Source: Candidatus Moranbacteria bacterium CG_4_8_14_3_um_filter_41_13
GTDB lineage: Bacteria; Patescibacteriota; Minisyncoccia; Moranbacterales; UBA1568
NCBI GenBank assembly: GCA_002782305.1
Contig: PFHN01000107.1
Location: 2,330 to 25,058 of the forward strand
Direction of reading: 5' to 3'
Length of the DNA: 22,729 nucleotides
How positions within the stretch are numbered: position 1 is the first letter of the stretch; each line of letters starts with the position of its first letter. The position numbers were made by a program, and so were the translations under genes. Positions 8,034 to 15,549 of the stretch are shown here, piece by piece. Under the pieces are notes generated by a model that had not been told where the DNA came from, did no database searches, and saw only the letters and a program-made list of their open reading frames with translations.

Positions 8034-8891
8034 ATGATTGTGGATGTCAAAACAATGCTTGAAGAAGCAAGAGAAGGGAAATACGCCGTTGGTGCTTTCA
8101 ATACAATCAATCTTGAGACCACACGGGCGATTATTGAATCAGCTGTTGAGTTATCCTCACCGGTGATCGTCCAGCTGACGGAAAAAACGTTTGATTATGC
8201 TGGAGGGCGTGCTATTTTCCATCTCATCAAGAATATTTCGGAGTTTTATGCAAACGATATTCCTATCGGTATCCACCTTGATCATGGAAAAAGTTTCGAA
8301 GTGGTGATGCGCGCGATGGATATGGGATTTGCTTCTGTGATGTATGATGGATCACGCAAAGAATATGCCGACAATGTCGCTACAACGAAAAAAATTGTGG
8401 ATATTGCTCACGCCAAAGGAGTATCTGTACAGGCAGAACTTGGGAATGTGCCGTACTTGGGTGAAGTGCAGATGGAGAATATCAATTGGGATAATTATAT
8501 GACAGATCCTGATCAGGCAGTTGATTTTATTGAAAGAACAGGTATCGATACACTCGCCGTTGCTATTGGGAACGCTCATGGATTTTTTCGTGAGAGAAGT
8601 CAACCAGATTATGAACGACTCAGTACGATTGTTAAGAGAGTCACACTTCCCATCGTGATGCACGGAGCATCGGACTGGCAAAATGATCGTGTGAAAGAAG
8701 TGATCGCGCGGGGAGTAAGTTGTTTCAATGTTGATACAGCACTCCGCCTCGCTTTCATCGGGGGACTGCGTGAAGCTCTGCAAGCCGAAGAAGAAACAGA
8801 TTTACGCAAGATACTTACAAAGGCCAAAGAACACACCAAGGATGCTGTCAAAGAAAAGATGCTGATGTTCGGAAGTGATCATAAGGCATAG
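8034..8891 (+). CDS. fba: class II fructose-bisphosphate aldolase
   Basis: This zinc enzyme splits or joins fructose 1,6-bisphosphate and the two triose phosphates. The 285-residue product has Asp83 and His84 in HLDHGKS, His182 in GNAHG and His210 in VMHGASD, a complete set of class II catalytic and metal residues. The VDTALR signature near the C-terminus is also present. The usual GGxED motif is replaced by YLGEVQMEN, with Glu retained. The ATG at 8034 is chosen because MIVDVKTMLEEAREGKYAVGAFN is the conserved start; the frame is open upstream into tpiA (ATG at 7980), but those residues look non-native. It lies 19 bases after tpiA and ends in TAG. Confidence 0.95.
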   Translation: MIVDVKTMLEEAREGKYAVGAFNTINLETTRAIIESAVELSSPVIVQLTEKTFDYAGGRAIFHLIKNISEFYANDIPIGIHLDHGKSFEVVMRAMDMGFASVMYDGSRKEYADNVATTKKIVDIAHAKGVSVQAELGNVPYLGEVQMENINWDNYMTDPDQAVDFIERTGIDTLAVAIGNAHGFFRERSQPDYERLSTIVKRVTLPIVMHGASDWQNDRVKEVIARGVSCFNVDTALRLAFIGGLREALQAEEETDLRKILTKAKEHTKDAVKEKMLMFGSDHKA

Positions 8892-8931
8892 AAAATATAA
8901 ATAATACATTATTTTTTAGTACGATATTATT

Positions 8932-9942
8932 ATGACGAAAAAAAGAATCGCTATCAATGGTTTCGGTCGCATCGGAAGAGCAGCTTTCAAAATCGCTTTG
9001 GAGAAAGAAGATCTCGAGGTGGTAGCTATCAATGACCTCACTGATGCTTCTATCTTGGCACATCTGCTTCGTTATGATACAGCGTATGGACAATATCGGA
9101 AGAATATCGAGGTAGCAGAAGGGAAACTCATTATTGACGGGAAAGACTATCCTGTTTTTGCAGAACCTGATCCGAAGAAATTGCCTTGGGGAGAGCTCGC
9201 TGTTGATGTTGTTCTCGAATGTACAGGACGTTTTACCAATAAGGATTCTGCTTCGCAACACATCACCGCTGGTGCGAAGAAAGTGATTCTATCTGCACCT
9301 GCCAAAGGAGATGATGAAGATATGGTACCTTCTTTCCTGATGGGATCCAATGAAGCAGAATATACAAATGAAACGGTTATTTCCAATGCTTCGTGTACGA
9401 CCAATTCTCTTGCTTCTATCGTGAAGATTATGAATGATACGTTTGGTATACAGAAGGCAATGATGACCACTATTCACTCGTACACTGCTGATCAGAATTT
9501 GCAGGACGGTCCACACAAAGACCTTCGTCGCGCACGGGCTGCTGGGCAGAATATTGTCCCAACAACGACCGGAGCTGCTATCGCCGTCGCCCAAGTCATT
9601 CCTGCCATCAAAGGTTTGTTTGATGGTCTTTCGGTTCGTGTTCCGACACTGGTTGTGTCGCTTTCTGATTGTACCTTCCTTCTGAAAAGACCCGTTTCAA
9701 AAGAAGAAGTCAATCAAGTCATCGAAGATGCTACAAAAACAGATATGTATGGCTCGGTACTTGCCGTCACGAGAGAACCACTCGTATCTTCAGACTTCAT
9801 CGGGAACCCGTACTCAGGTATCGTCGATCTTTCTTTGACGAAAGTAGTGGACGGTGATCTCGTAAAAGTCATTGTGTGGTATGATAATGAATGGGGGTAT
9901 TCTAATCGTCTCGTCGAACTTGCTGATCGTATTGCCTCATAA
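8932..9942 (+). CDS. gap: glyceraldehyde-3-phosphate dehydrogenase, type I
   Basis: It oxidises glyceraldehyde 3-phosphate to 1,3-bisphosphoglycerate. The 336-residue product shows NGFGRIGR, INDLTD (the Asp points to NAD rather than NADP), the catalytic Cys155 in SNASCTTN, His182 in TIHSYT and WYDNEWGYSNR near the end. Length and motifs are ordinary. It follows fba after 40 AT-only bases without a clear Shine-Dalgarno site, and completes a tpiA-fba-gap cluster. No phosphoglycerate kinase gene follows, unlike many bacterial gap operons. Confidence 0.98.
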   Translation: MTKKRIAINGFGRIGRAAFKIALEKEDLEVVAINDLTDASILAHLLRYDTAYGQYRKNIEVAEGKLIIDGKDYPVFAEPDPKKLPWGELAVDVVLECTGRFTNKDSASQHITAGAKKVILSAPAKGDDEDMVPSFLMGSNEAEYTNETVISNASCTTNSLASIVKIMNDTFGIQKAMMTTIHSYTADQNLQDGPHKDLRRARAAGQNIVPTTTGAAIAVAQVIPAIKGLFDGLSVRVPTLVVSLSDCTFLLKRPVSKEEVNQVIEDATKTDMYGSVLAVTREPLVSSDFIGNPYSGIVDLSLTKVVDGDLVKVIVWYDNEWGYSNRLVELADRIAS

Positions 9943-9953
9943 AAGAAAAACAT

Positions 9954-11144
9954 ATGACAGAAAATAAAAATACAGAGGAATTTATAGAGGAGCAGAGAAG
10001 GCGCCTCGAAGAAATAACCAAAATCCAGTTTGGAGTATTATCTGATGATGAGATCCTTCGTTTCCTAGCAGAGAGGAAGCGTCTTGTAATGGCTATTGCT
10101 GATTATGAAAAAGGACAGCGAGAAGAGCAAGAGAGAAAGGAACGCCTGGAAAAGGAAAGAGCTCTGAAAATTGCCAGAGAGAAACGTGATACTATTTTAC
10201 AAAACATCGAAAAACTCAATCAGACGATTTCTCCTGATAAAAAAGATGATGAGCTGATCGCGCTTATCTCTGAGAGAAAAGCATTGGAGCAGGAACTCGA
10301 GACTATTGATCAATCATTTCCAGAATTAGTTGTTGAGGATACGGAAAAGGAGGCTTCTCCTATAGCAGTAAAAACATCTTCTACAGAGAAGAAAAAAGAA
10401 ACAGCACTAAAAAATACTGTTGTAGAAACACTCCCTGCATCAGAAGAGGTATCTGAACCAGTAGTGTTACTGCAAGAAGAGCAAGAGGTTGGAGTACAAA
10501 TACCAGAACCAGTATCAATACCGAAGCAGGAAGAAAGAGTAGAAGAAGTAAAACCAGAAGTAAAAGAAGAAACATCACTTCCAGTATCTACTCTCGGGGT
10601 GGCTGATGAAGGACTAGGTACTGAGAAAATAAATACACATAATATCGAAGTAGGGAGTGAATTAGTGCGTTACGTCGATCAGCTCCAGAGTAACTCCAGA
10701 TCGCTCGGTGAATTTTTGCAACAGCTTCCTGTTTCTGCGAAGAAAAATAAAGCCTTTATGTTGAAAGTTGCAGAAATGGATCCTGCGTATGCGATGCACT
10801 ATGCTGATAGTTTCACGTTGAAACGTGATGAAGATTTTAATGTGCGTATTGCAACCCTCAAAAATCCTCGTAATTCGGGCAATGCTCTTTCTGAAATGTT
10901 GCCAGAGTTTCGTACATCAAGAGTTGTTTTGACTGCCGTGAAACAAGATTACCGAAACGTGAAATTTATTCAGCCCGCTATGAAGGATTATGATGAAATA
11001 CTGACCATCGCTAAGAAAGGGGCACTCGAAAAAGTGAAGAGTTTGAAGGATGCTGCTGATATTGTTGTTCTTGTTCCAAAGATACTTCAACAAGATAAAG
11101 CGTTTATGGAAGAAGTCGAAAAAGCCAAGAGTGGATCAAAATAA
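9954..11144 (+). CDS. coiled-coil protein of unknown function
   Basis: I do not recognise this 396-residue protein as a known enzyme. Residues 1-120 are almost all charged heptads rich in Glu, Lys and Arg, so a long coiled coil is expected. Residues about 125-225 form a Pro/Val/Glu-rich, probably disordered linker. The C-terminal part (about 228-396) is predicted helical and has repeating units (FMLKVAEMDPAYAMHYAD, VVLTAVKQDYRNVKFIQPAM). These faintly recall DUF4116-type repeats, but the match is by eye only. There is no signal peptide or membrane helix, so it is probably cytoplasmic. It starts 11 bases after gap and probably shares its transcript. The architecture would suit a scaffold or structural protein. 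Confidence 0.6.
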   Translation: MTENKNTEEFIEEQRRRLEEITKIQFGVLSDDEILRFLAERKRLVMAIADYEKGQREEQERKERLEKERALKIAREKRDTILQNIEKLNQTISPDKKDDELIALISERKALEQELETIDQSFPELVVEDTEKEASPIAVKTSSTEKKKETALKNTVVETLPASEEVSEPVVLLQEEQEVGVQIPEPVSIPKQEERVEEVKPEVKEETSLPVSTLGVADEGLGTEKINTHNIEVGSELVRYVDQLQSNSRSLGEFLQQLPVSAKKNKAFMLKVAEMDPAYAMHYADSFTLKRDEDFNVRIATLKNPRNSGNALSEMLPEFRTSRVVLTAVKQDYRNVKFIQPAMKDYDEILTIAKKGALEKVKSLKDAADIVVLVPKILQQDKAFMEEVEKAKSGSK

Positions 11145-11166
11145 ATATTTGAAGTAACAAGGGTAT

Positions 11167-12768
11167 ATGTATGATTTCATAATCAAAAATGGAACAATCA
11201 TCGATGGGAGTGGGCATCCTATGTACCGTGCTGACGTTGCTGTAGAGGAGGGGATGATTGTCGCTCTGGGAGATTTCTCACATACACAAGCGAAAAGAAT
11301 TATTGATGCGAGTGGTCAATATGTGACACCGGGTTTTATTGATGTGAACAATCATTCTGATACGTACTGGAAAATTTTCACAAATCCAGGTATGGAAAGT
11401 CTCCTCTTCCAAGGCATCACTACTATCATTGGTGGTAATTCTGGGGCATCACTAGCACCACTTGTCAATTCAGAAAATATCCGCGCTATTCAGAAGTGGA
11501 CGGATGTAGAAAAGATCAACTTCAACTGGCTTTCGATGGCAGATTTTTTGCAAGAATTAGAAAAGCGCACACTCGCTGTCAATTTTGCAACGCTTATCGG
11601 TCACGGGACAATGAGAAGAGGCGCGATGAAAGATAAGACACGGACAATCACTCCTGATGAGATAGCTCTTATGGAACATCTGCTCAAGAGAGGAATGGAT
11701 GAAGGAGCTATAGGCCTTTCTACGGGACTCATTTATACACACGCACGAAATGCCCGCACGCGCGAGCTTTCTACTTTGGTGAAGACAGCCGTCTCAGAAG
11801 GAGGAGTGTATGCGACGTATGTGCGTGATGAAGGCGAAGATCTGGTGAAGGCTGTAGAAGAGGCGATCCTTGTTGCGAGAAATGCCAATGCTCCGCTTCA
11901 TATCTCACACCTCAAAGCAGTCGGGAAACGCAATTGGCATTTGATGGATGACGTATTTCAGCAGATAGAAACGGCTGCTTTGAGTGATACAAAAATTAGT
12001 TTTGATGTTTACCCATATACTTCGACAGGATCGGTATTGTATACACTGCTTCCAGAATGGGTGACATCAGAGGGTCGTCCGATGATGCTTCGAAAATTGA
12101 AAGACCCAAGCGTGCGAAGTACTGTACTCCGTGAGATGCATGCAAATGATATTGACTATTCTGAGATTCTTCTTTCATCATCGCACTTAAGTAAAATGAT
12201 GACGAGGCACAAAGTTTCTGATGTTGCCAGACTTCAAGGCACATCACCTGAAGAAGCAGTACTCAATTTTCTTATGGCGAGCGATGGTCAGGCTATTGTC
12301 TCTTTCGAGGCGCTGTCGGAAGAAAATGTCACTAAGGCTATCCAACATCCTTTTTCGATTATTAGTAGTAACGGTGTCGGATATTCACTCGAACATAAAA
12401 ATACCGGAGAACTCGTTCATCCTCGTAATTTTGGTACATTTCCGAAAGTGTTCGCAGAATATGTCAGAAAACAAAAAGTCCTTGGTTGGGAAGAAGCAGT
12501 TCACAAAATGACAGGTAAACCAGCGATGCAGTTTCAGATCGAAAAGAGGGGTCTGCTCAAAGAAGGATACTTTGCAGATATTGCCGTCTTCGATCCAGAG
12601 GAAATTAGAGATATGGCAACGATGGAAGACCCTTATCAATATTCCATCGGTATGATGACAGTAATGGTGAATGGACATCTCGCTATCGATGACGGACATA
12701 TTACTTCCAATGGATACTCTGGCTCTGTGATACGCAAAAAGAAAAAAGGCTGGTTTGGTGGCTGGTAA
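11167..12768 (+). CDS. D-aminoacylase-like amidohydrolase with substituted metal ligands
   Basis: Length (533 residues) and flanking motifs match N-acyl-D-amino-acid deacylases. The protein opens with DFIIKNGTIIDGSG, has TPGFIDV at about 54-60, ISHLKA with His248, DVYPYTSTGS, and HPRNFGTFPKV near the C-terminus. The active enzymes bind zinc through an HxH pair, a cysteine in GNCG and an aspartate in SDG. Here these read Asn61-Asn62-His63, Ser92 in GNSG and Asn402 in SSNG. Three ligands have therefore changed while the surroundings stayed, so it may bind metal differently, act on another substrate, or be inactive. An AAGGG sits only 3 bases before the ATG. A short hairpin with a T-rich tail follows at 12790-12820. 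Confidence 0.82.
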   Translation: MYDFIIKNGTIIDGSGHPMYRADVAVEEGMIVALGDFSHTQAKRIIDASGQYVTPGFIDVNNHSDTYWKIFTNPGMESLLFQGITTIIGGNSGASLAPLVNSENIRAIQKWTDVEKINFNWLSMADFLQELEKRTLAVNFATLIGHGTMRRGAMKDKTRTITPDEIALMEHLLKRGMDEGAIGLSTGLIYTHARNARTRELSTLVKTAVSEGGVYATYVRDEGEDLVKAVEEAILVARNANAPLHISHLKAVGKRNWHLMDDVFQQIETAALSDTKISFDVYPYTSTGSVLYTLLPEWVTSEGRPMMLRKLKDPSVRSTVLREMHANDIDYSEILLSSSHLSKMMTRHKVSDVARLQGTSPEEAVLNFLMASDGQAIVSFEALSEENVTKAIQHPFSIISSNGVGYSLEHKNTGELVHPRNFGTFPKVFAEYVRKQKVLGWEEAVHKMTGKPAMQFQIEKRGLLKEGYFADIAVFDPEEIRDMATMEDPYQYSIGMMTVMVNGHLAIDDGHITSNGYSGSVIRKKKKGWFGGW

Positions 12769-12789
12769 TATACATTTTACCATAAGTAC

Positions 12790-12820
12790 AATCTCGTGTG
12801 AGCGAGATTTGTCTTTTCTT
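12790..12820 (+). terminator. probable intrinsic terminator after the amidohydrolase
   Basis: A 7-bp stem (AATCTCG at 12790-12796 with CGAGATT at 12803-12809) and a 6-base loop are followed by a broken T tract (TTGTCTTTTCTT). It is weaker than the recA terminator because the T run is interrupted. Confidence 0.5.
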
Positions 12821-12838
12821 GGTCAAAAGGTGTACTAT
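12809..12838 (+). promoter_or_regulatory. candidate murD promoter
   Basis: TTGTCT (12809-12814), an 18-base spacer and TACTAT (12833-12838) would start transcription near 12845, about 21 bases before the murD ATG. It overlaps the tail of the preceding terminator. Confidence 0.4.
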
Positions 12839-12865
12839 AGAAATGTCTTTTTTGTGAAAAAATGT

Positions 12866-14269
12866 ATGTTCGAAGAATCTTTTTGGAAAAATAAACGTGT
12901 GACTGTTTTTGGTTTGGGAGTCAATATGGGTGGCGTCGGTACGGTACAATTTTTGATAGAAAAAGGGGTCAAGGAAGTGATTGTGACTGATATGAAGTCA
13001 CGAGATGAACTGCAAACATCTCTCGAAAAACTCAAACCATACAAGAATATCACGTATGTATTAGGACAACATCGTCCAGAAGATTTCACTCACGTAGATA
13101 TGGTAGTGAAAAATCCTGTCATTCCATGGACGAATGAATACATCGTACTGGCGAAGAAACATCATATACCAGTAGAGATGGATGCGAGTATTTTCTTTGC
13201 ATTGTGCAAAACACCGATTATTGGTGTGACGGGTTCCAAGGGCAAGACGACCACTTCGACACTGATCGCGCATATATTGGAACAAGCAGGGAAGAAAGTA
13301 GTGCGCGTTGGCATTGAACAAACAGGAGTCCTTTCTCTTCTCACAGATACACTCCTTGCTGACATTGTTGTTTTTGAATTATCCTCGTGGCGTCTCTCAG
13401 CATTGCAGAATATTCAGAAGAGTCCGCATATTGCTGTACTTACCAATATTTTTCCGGATCATCAGAACTATTATAAAACGATGTCGGCATACAAGGAAGA
13501 CAAGGAAAACATTTTCCTTTTTCAGAAAAAAAATGATATCACGATTGCGTCTTTTGATGATAGGGATGTGAGGGAGATGGTGCAGGACGCACCAGGAATA
13601 CTCGTCTGGTTTTCTACGAAGCAGAATATCGAAGGGGATGGTGCCTGGAGTGATGGTGATGCCTTGTGGATTCGTAAACAAGGAAAATCTGAAATACTTC
13701 TTTCTTTCAATGAGGTGCTTCTTCTAGGAGAGCATAATCGGTCGAATATCCTTGCAGGTGTGACGACAGCCCTCGCTTATGGACTTGCTCCTCAGGTGAT
13801 CAAGCAAGGGGTGCTGTCTTTCAAAGGAGTGAAGCATCGCCTCCAGTGTCTCGGAGAAAAGAAAGGCGTTCTGTATTATAATGATACGACGGCTACTATT
13901 CCTGAAGCGGCAATACTTGCTTTGCATTCTTTCTCCCAACCAGTCATTTTGATTGCGGGGGGGAGTGATAAAAATATGCATTTTGAACATTTTGCAGAAG
14001 AGATACTTGTCCATACCAAGGGTCTGATCTTGCTTCAGGGAAATGCCACCGAAAAAATTGTCACAGCGCTCAGGGAACGTTTGCCGGACAAAGAAAAGAA
14101 AAGGCCGATTATTGTGGTAGGCACTATAGCAAAAGCAGTGGAGATTGCATCGAGATGCGCTACATCTGGTGACATCATCCTTCTTTCTCCTGGAGCAACA
14201 AGTTTTGGTTTATTCGCCAATGAGTTCGATCGAGGAGAACAGTTTATTCAGGCAGTGGAAGCGTTATAA
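12866..14269 (+). CDS. murD: UDP-N-acetylmuramoyl-alanine--D-glutamate ligase
   Basis: MurD adds D-glutamate to the peptidoglycan precursor UDP-MurNAc-L-Ala in the cytoplasm. With the start at 12866 the protein has 467 residues: an N-terminal Rossmann domain (VTVFGLGVNMGG), the ATP loop GVTGSKGKTTT from residue 120, the ELSSWRL and LTNIFPDH motifs of the central domain, and a C-terminal domain with YYNDTTATIPEA and LIAGGSDKNMHFEHF. The usual NDSKATN reads NDTTATI, as in several distant MurD groups. Upstream in-frame ATGs exist (from 12755) but cover the preceding terminator, so they are rejected. The LTNIFPDHQNYY and AGGSDKNM strings favour MurD over MurC, MurE or MurF. Confidence 0.9.
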   Translation: MFEESFWKNKRVTVFGLGVNMGGVGTVQFLIEKGVKEVIVTDMKSRDELQTSLEKLKPYKNITYVLGQHRPEDFTHVDMVVKNPVIPWTNEYIVLAKKHHIPVEMDASIFFALCKTPIIGVTGSKGKTTTSTLIAHILEQAGKKVVRVGIEQTGVLSLLTDTLLADIVVFELSSWRLSALQNIQKSPHIAVLTNIFPDHQNYYKTMSAYKEDKENIFLFQKKNDITIASFDDRDVREMVQDAPGILVWFSTKQNIEGDGAWSDGDALWIRKQGKSEILLSFNEVLLLGEHNRSNILAGVTTALAYGLAPQVIKQGVLSFKGVKHRLQCLGEKKGVLYYNDTTATIPEAAILALHSFSQPVILIAGGSDKNMHFEHFAEEILVHTKGLILLQGNATEKIVTALRERLPDKEKKRPIIVVGTIAKAVEIASRCATSGDIILLSPGATSFGLFANEFDRGEQFIQAVEAL

Positions 14270-14327
14270 ATAGAACATAGAGTACTTCTTCTTTTTTAAA
14301 AAAATAATTTGTATAAATAAAAAAAAT

Positions 14328-15245
14328 ATGTACGATGTTATTATTATCGGTGGAGGTCCAGGCGGTGTCGCATCCGGCGTGTATACTGCTCGCAAACAGA
14401 TGAAAACATTGTTTCTGACAGAAAGTTTTCAGAGTCAATCAACGGTTTCTGCGAGTATTGAGAACTGGATTGGTATGGTTACTATCCCGGGATTTGAATT
14501 TGCGCAGTCTCTCGAAAATCATCTGAGAGCACAAGAAGGAATCGAAATTGTGACGGGAGTATTGGCAACAGGCATCGAGAAAGAGGAAAACTCTTTCCTT
14601 GTTACTGCTTCGGATGGGAAAAAATATGAGACGAGAACAGTGATCATTGCTTCTGGTGGACACCATCGTCATTTAGGGATTCCAGGAGAAGATACATTCA
14701 ATGGGAAGGGTGTCGTGTATTGTTCTACGTGTGATGCTCCTTTTTTCCGAAACAAGAAAACAGTGGTAGTAGGTGGTGGCAACGCAGGACTCGAAGCAGT
14801 AGAAGATTTGCTTCCGTATGCAGAGCATATTACGCTGATGGTGCGCTCCAATGTACTCAAGGGTGATGCAGTCACAGAACAAAAAATCAGAGCATCAGAA
14901 AAGGTAGAGATTCTTTTCAATGCGGTTCCAAAGTCTATCGAAGGGGAGTCAGTAGTGAAATCTCTCGTCTATACTGATGCCCTCACAGGTGAGGAAAAAA
15001 CTTTGGAGTGCAGTGGTGTTTTTGTGGAAATTGGTATGGTGCCGAACTCGGATTTTGTCAAAGATCTCGTAATGTTAAGTGAGCGTAGTGAGATAAAAAT
15101 AGATAGTCGTACGGCGGAAACATCTGTGCCGGGTATCTTCGCTGTCGGTGATGTAACTGATGTACTGTACAGACAAAATAATATCTCGGCTGGTTACGGA
15201 GTGATCGCAGCACTGGCGGCGTATGACTTTCTTCGCAAGAAGTAA
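14328..15245 (+). CDS. thioredoxin reductase / AhpF-like flavoprotein
   Basis: The 305-residue enzyme should pass electrons from a nicotinamide cofactor through FAD to a CxxC disulfide and on to thioredoxin or a peroxiredoxin partner. FAD binding shows in IIIGGGPGG near the start and GIFAVGDVTD near the end. The redox pair is Cys132-Ser-Thr-Cys135, followed by DAPFF. The second nucleotide site, VVVGGGNAGLEAV, lacks the HRR...R residues that bind the NADPH phosphate: it continues VRSNVLKGDAV, closer to the AhpF/NADH style. No thioredoxin or peroxiredoxin gene is adjacent. The ATG has no Shine-Dalgarno site, and TATAAA (14312-14317) lies so close that a leaderless or near-leaderless message is possible. 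Confidence 0.88.
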   Translation: MYDVIIIGGGPGGVASGVYTARKQMKTLFLTESFQSQSTVSASIENWIGMVTIPGFEFAQSLENHLRAQEGIEIVTGVLATGIEKEENSFLVTASDGKKYETRTVIIASGGHHRHLGIPGEDTFNGKGVVYCSTCDAPFFRNKKTVVVGGGNAGLEAVEDLLPYAEHITLMVRSNVLKGDAVTEQKIRASEKVEILFNAVPKSIEGESVVKSLVYTDALTGEEKTLECSGVFVEIGMVPNSDFVKDLVMLSERSEIKIDSRTAETSVPGIFAVGDVTDVLYRQNNISAGYGVIAALAAYDFLRKK

Positions 15246-15252
15246 CCTTGCC

Positions 15253-15281
15253 TTTACAAAAGGAAAAAAGTGTGCTATACT
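15253..15281 (+). promoter_or_regulatory. strong promoter P1 in the trxB-like/murA gap
   Basis: TTTACA (15253-15258), a spacer of exactly 17 bases and TATACT (15276-15281) with an extended TGC. This is the best sigma-70-like promoter in the window. Transcription should begin near 15288, only about 8 bases before the base of a terminator-like hairpin. Confidence 0.72.
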
Positions 15282-15295
15282 ACATCTATGAGTGA

Positions 15296-15336
15296 GAAAA
15301 CGGGTGTCCCTTCAAACGGGAGCCCGTTTTCTTTTT
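15296..15336 (+). terminator. terminator-like hairpin T1 directly after P1
   Basis: GAAAACGGG (15296-15304) pairs with CCCGTTTTC (15323-15331), and inside it TCCC (15307-15310) with GGGA (15318-15321), leaving one small bulge and a 7-base loop. Five T follow (15332-15336). It could end trxB-like transcripts, but because it sits just inside the P1 transcript it could also act as an attenuator or release an RNA of about 50 bases. Confidence 0.75.
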
Positions 15337-15491
15337 CCGAGTGAGAGGAGTAACTATACCGCTTTCACTCGGGGAAACCCAAAAGAGGTACTTTAAAAAC
15401 TAAAATCAAAATAAAAAACAAACATAAAAAGATTGTTTTCTTATATTCAATAAGGCAAATTCCTTTGCCTTTGCCTCTTCGGAGGTCAAAT

Positions 15492-15518
15492 AAACTGCTT
15501 CATATGAGGCAGTTTTTT
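15492..15518 (+). terminator. intrinsic terminator T2
   Basis: A 10-bp stem (AAACTGCTTC at 15492-15501 with GAGGCAGTTT at 15506-15515, one T-G pair) and a 4-base ATAT loop are followed by the rest of a T run to 15518. Confidence 0.82.
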
Positions 15519-15520
15519 CA

Positions 15521-15549
15521 TTGATTGAAAGCCGAATATAGGCTATACT
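15521..15549 (+). promoter_or_regulatory. murA promoter P2
   Basis: TTGATT (15521-15526), a 17-base spacer and TATACT (15544-15549). Transcription would start near 15556, giving an 83-base leader before the murA ATG. The leader carries a 13-codon ORF (15570-15611) whose AAAGGA touches its ATG, too close for a normal ribosome site. Confidence 0.65.

Larger units (their letters stand above)
15288..15518 (+). ncRNA. candidate structured non-coding transcript / leader RNA
   Basis: The 393-base gap 15246-15638 holds no convincing protein gene. From the predicted P1 start the RNA would contain T1. Next comes a hairpin CCGAGTGA/TCACTCGG (15337-15344 with 15365-15372) with an overlapping alternative GGG-GAAA-CCC (15372-15380). 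A G-poor, A-rich linker runs from about 15381 to 15440. A hairpin AAGGCAAA/TTTGCCTT (15452-15459 with 15464-15471) and a UUCG-capped hairpin CCTC/GAGG (15474-15485) follow, and then terminator T2. The TTTGCC unit occurs twice and overlaps both hairpins, and TGCCTC (15472-15477) can also pair with GAGGCA in the T2 3' arm. I recognise no known RNA family. That it is transcribed as one RNA is inference. Confidence 0.45.

Noticed and set aside
8899..8916. Terminator-like inverted repeat between fba and gap
   Set aside because: The stem is made only of A-T pairs with a minimal loop, too weak to call.
10381..10578. Minus-strand ORF with a very hydrophobic, Leu-rich product
   Set aside because: It is the antisense of the Glu/Lys-rich linker of the coiled-coil protein; GAA/GAG codons read backwards give Leu and Phe. 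No start signal.
12755..12865. N-terminal extension of murD
   Set aside because: It would cover the preceding terminator and promoter and adds 37 residues unlike any MurD start.
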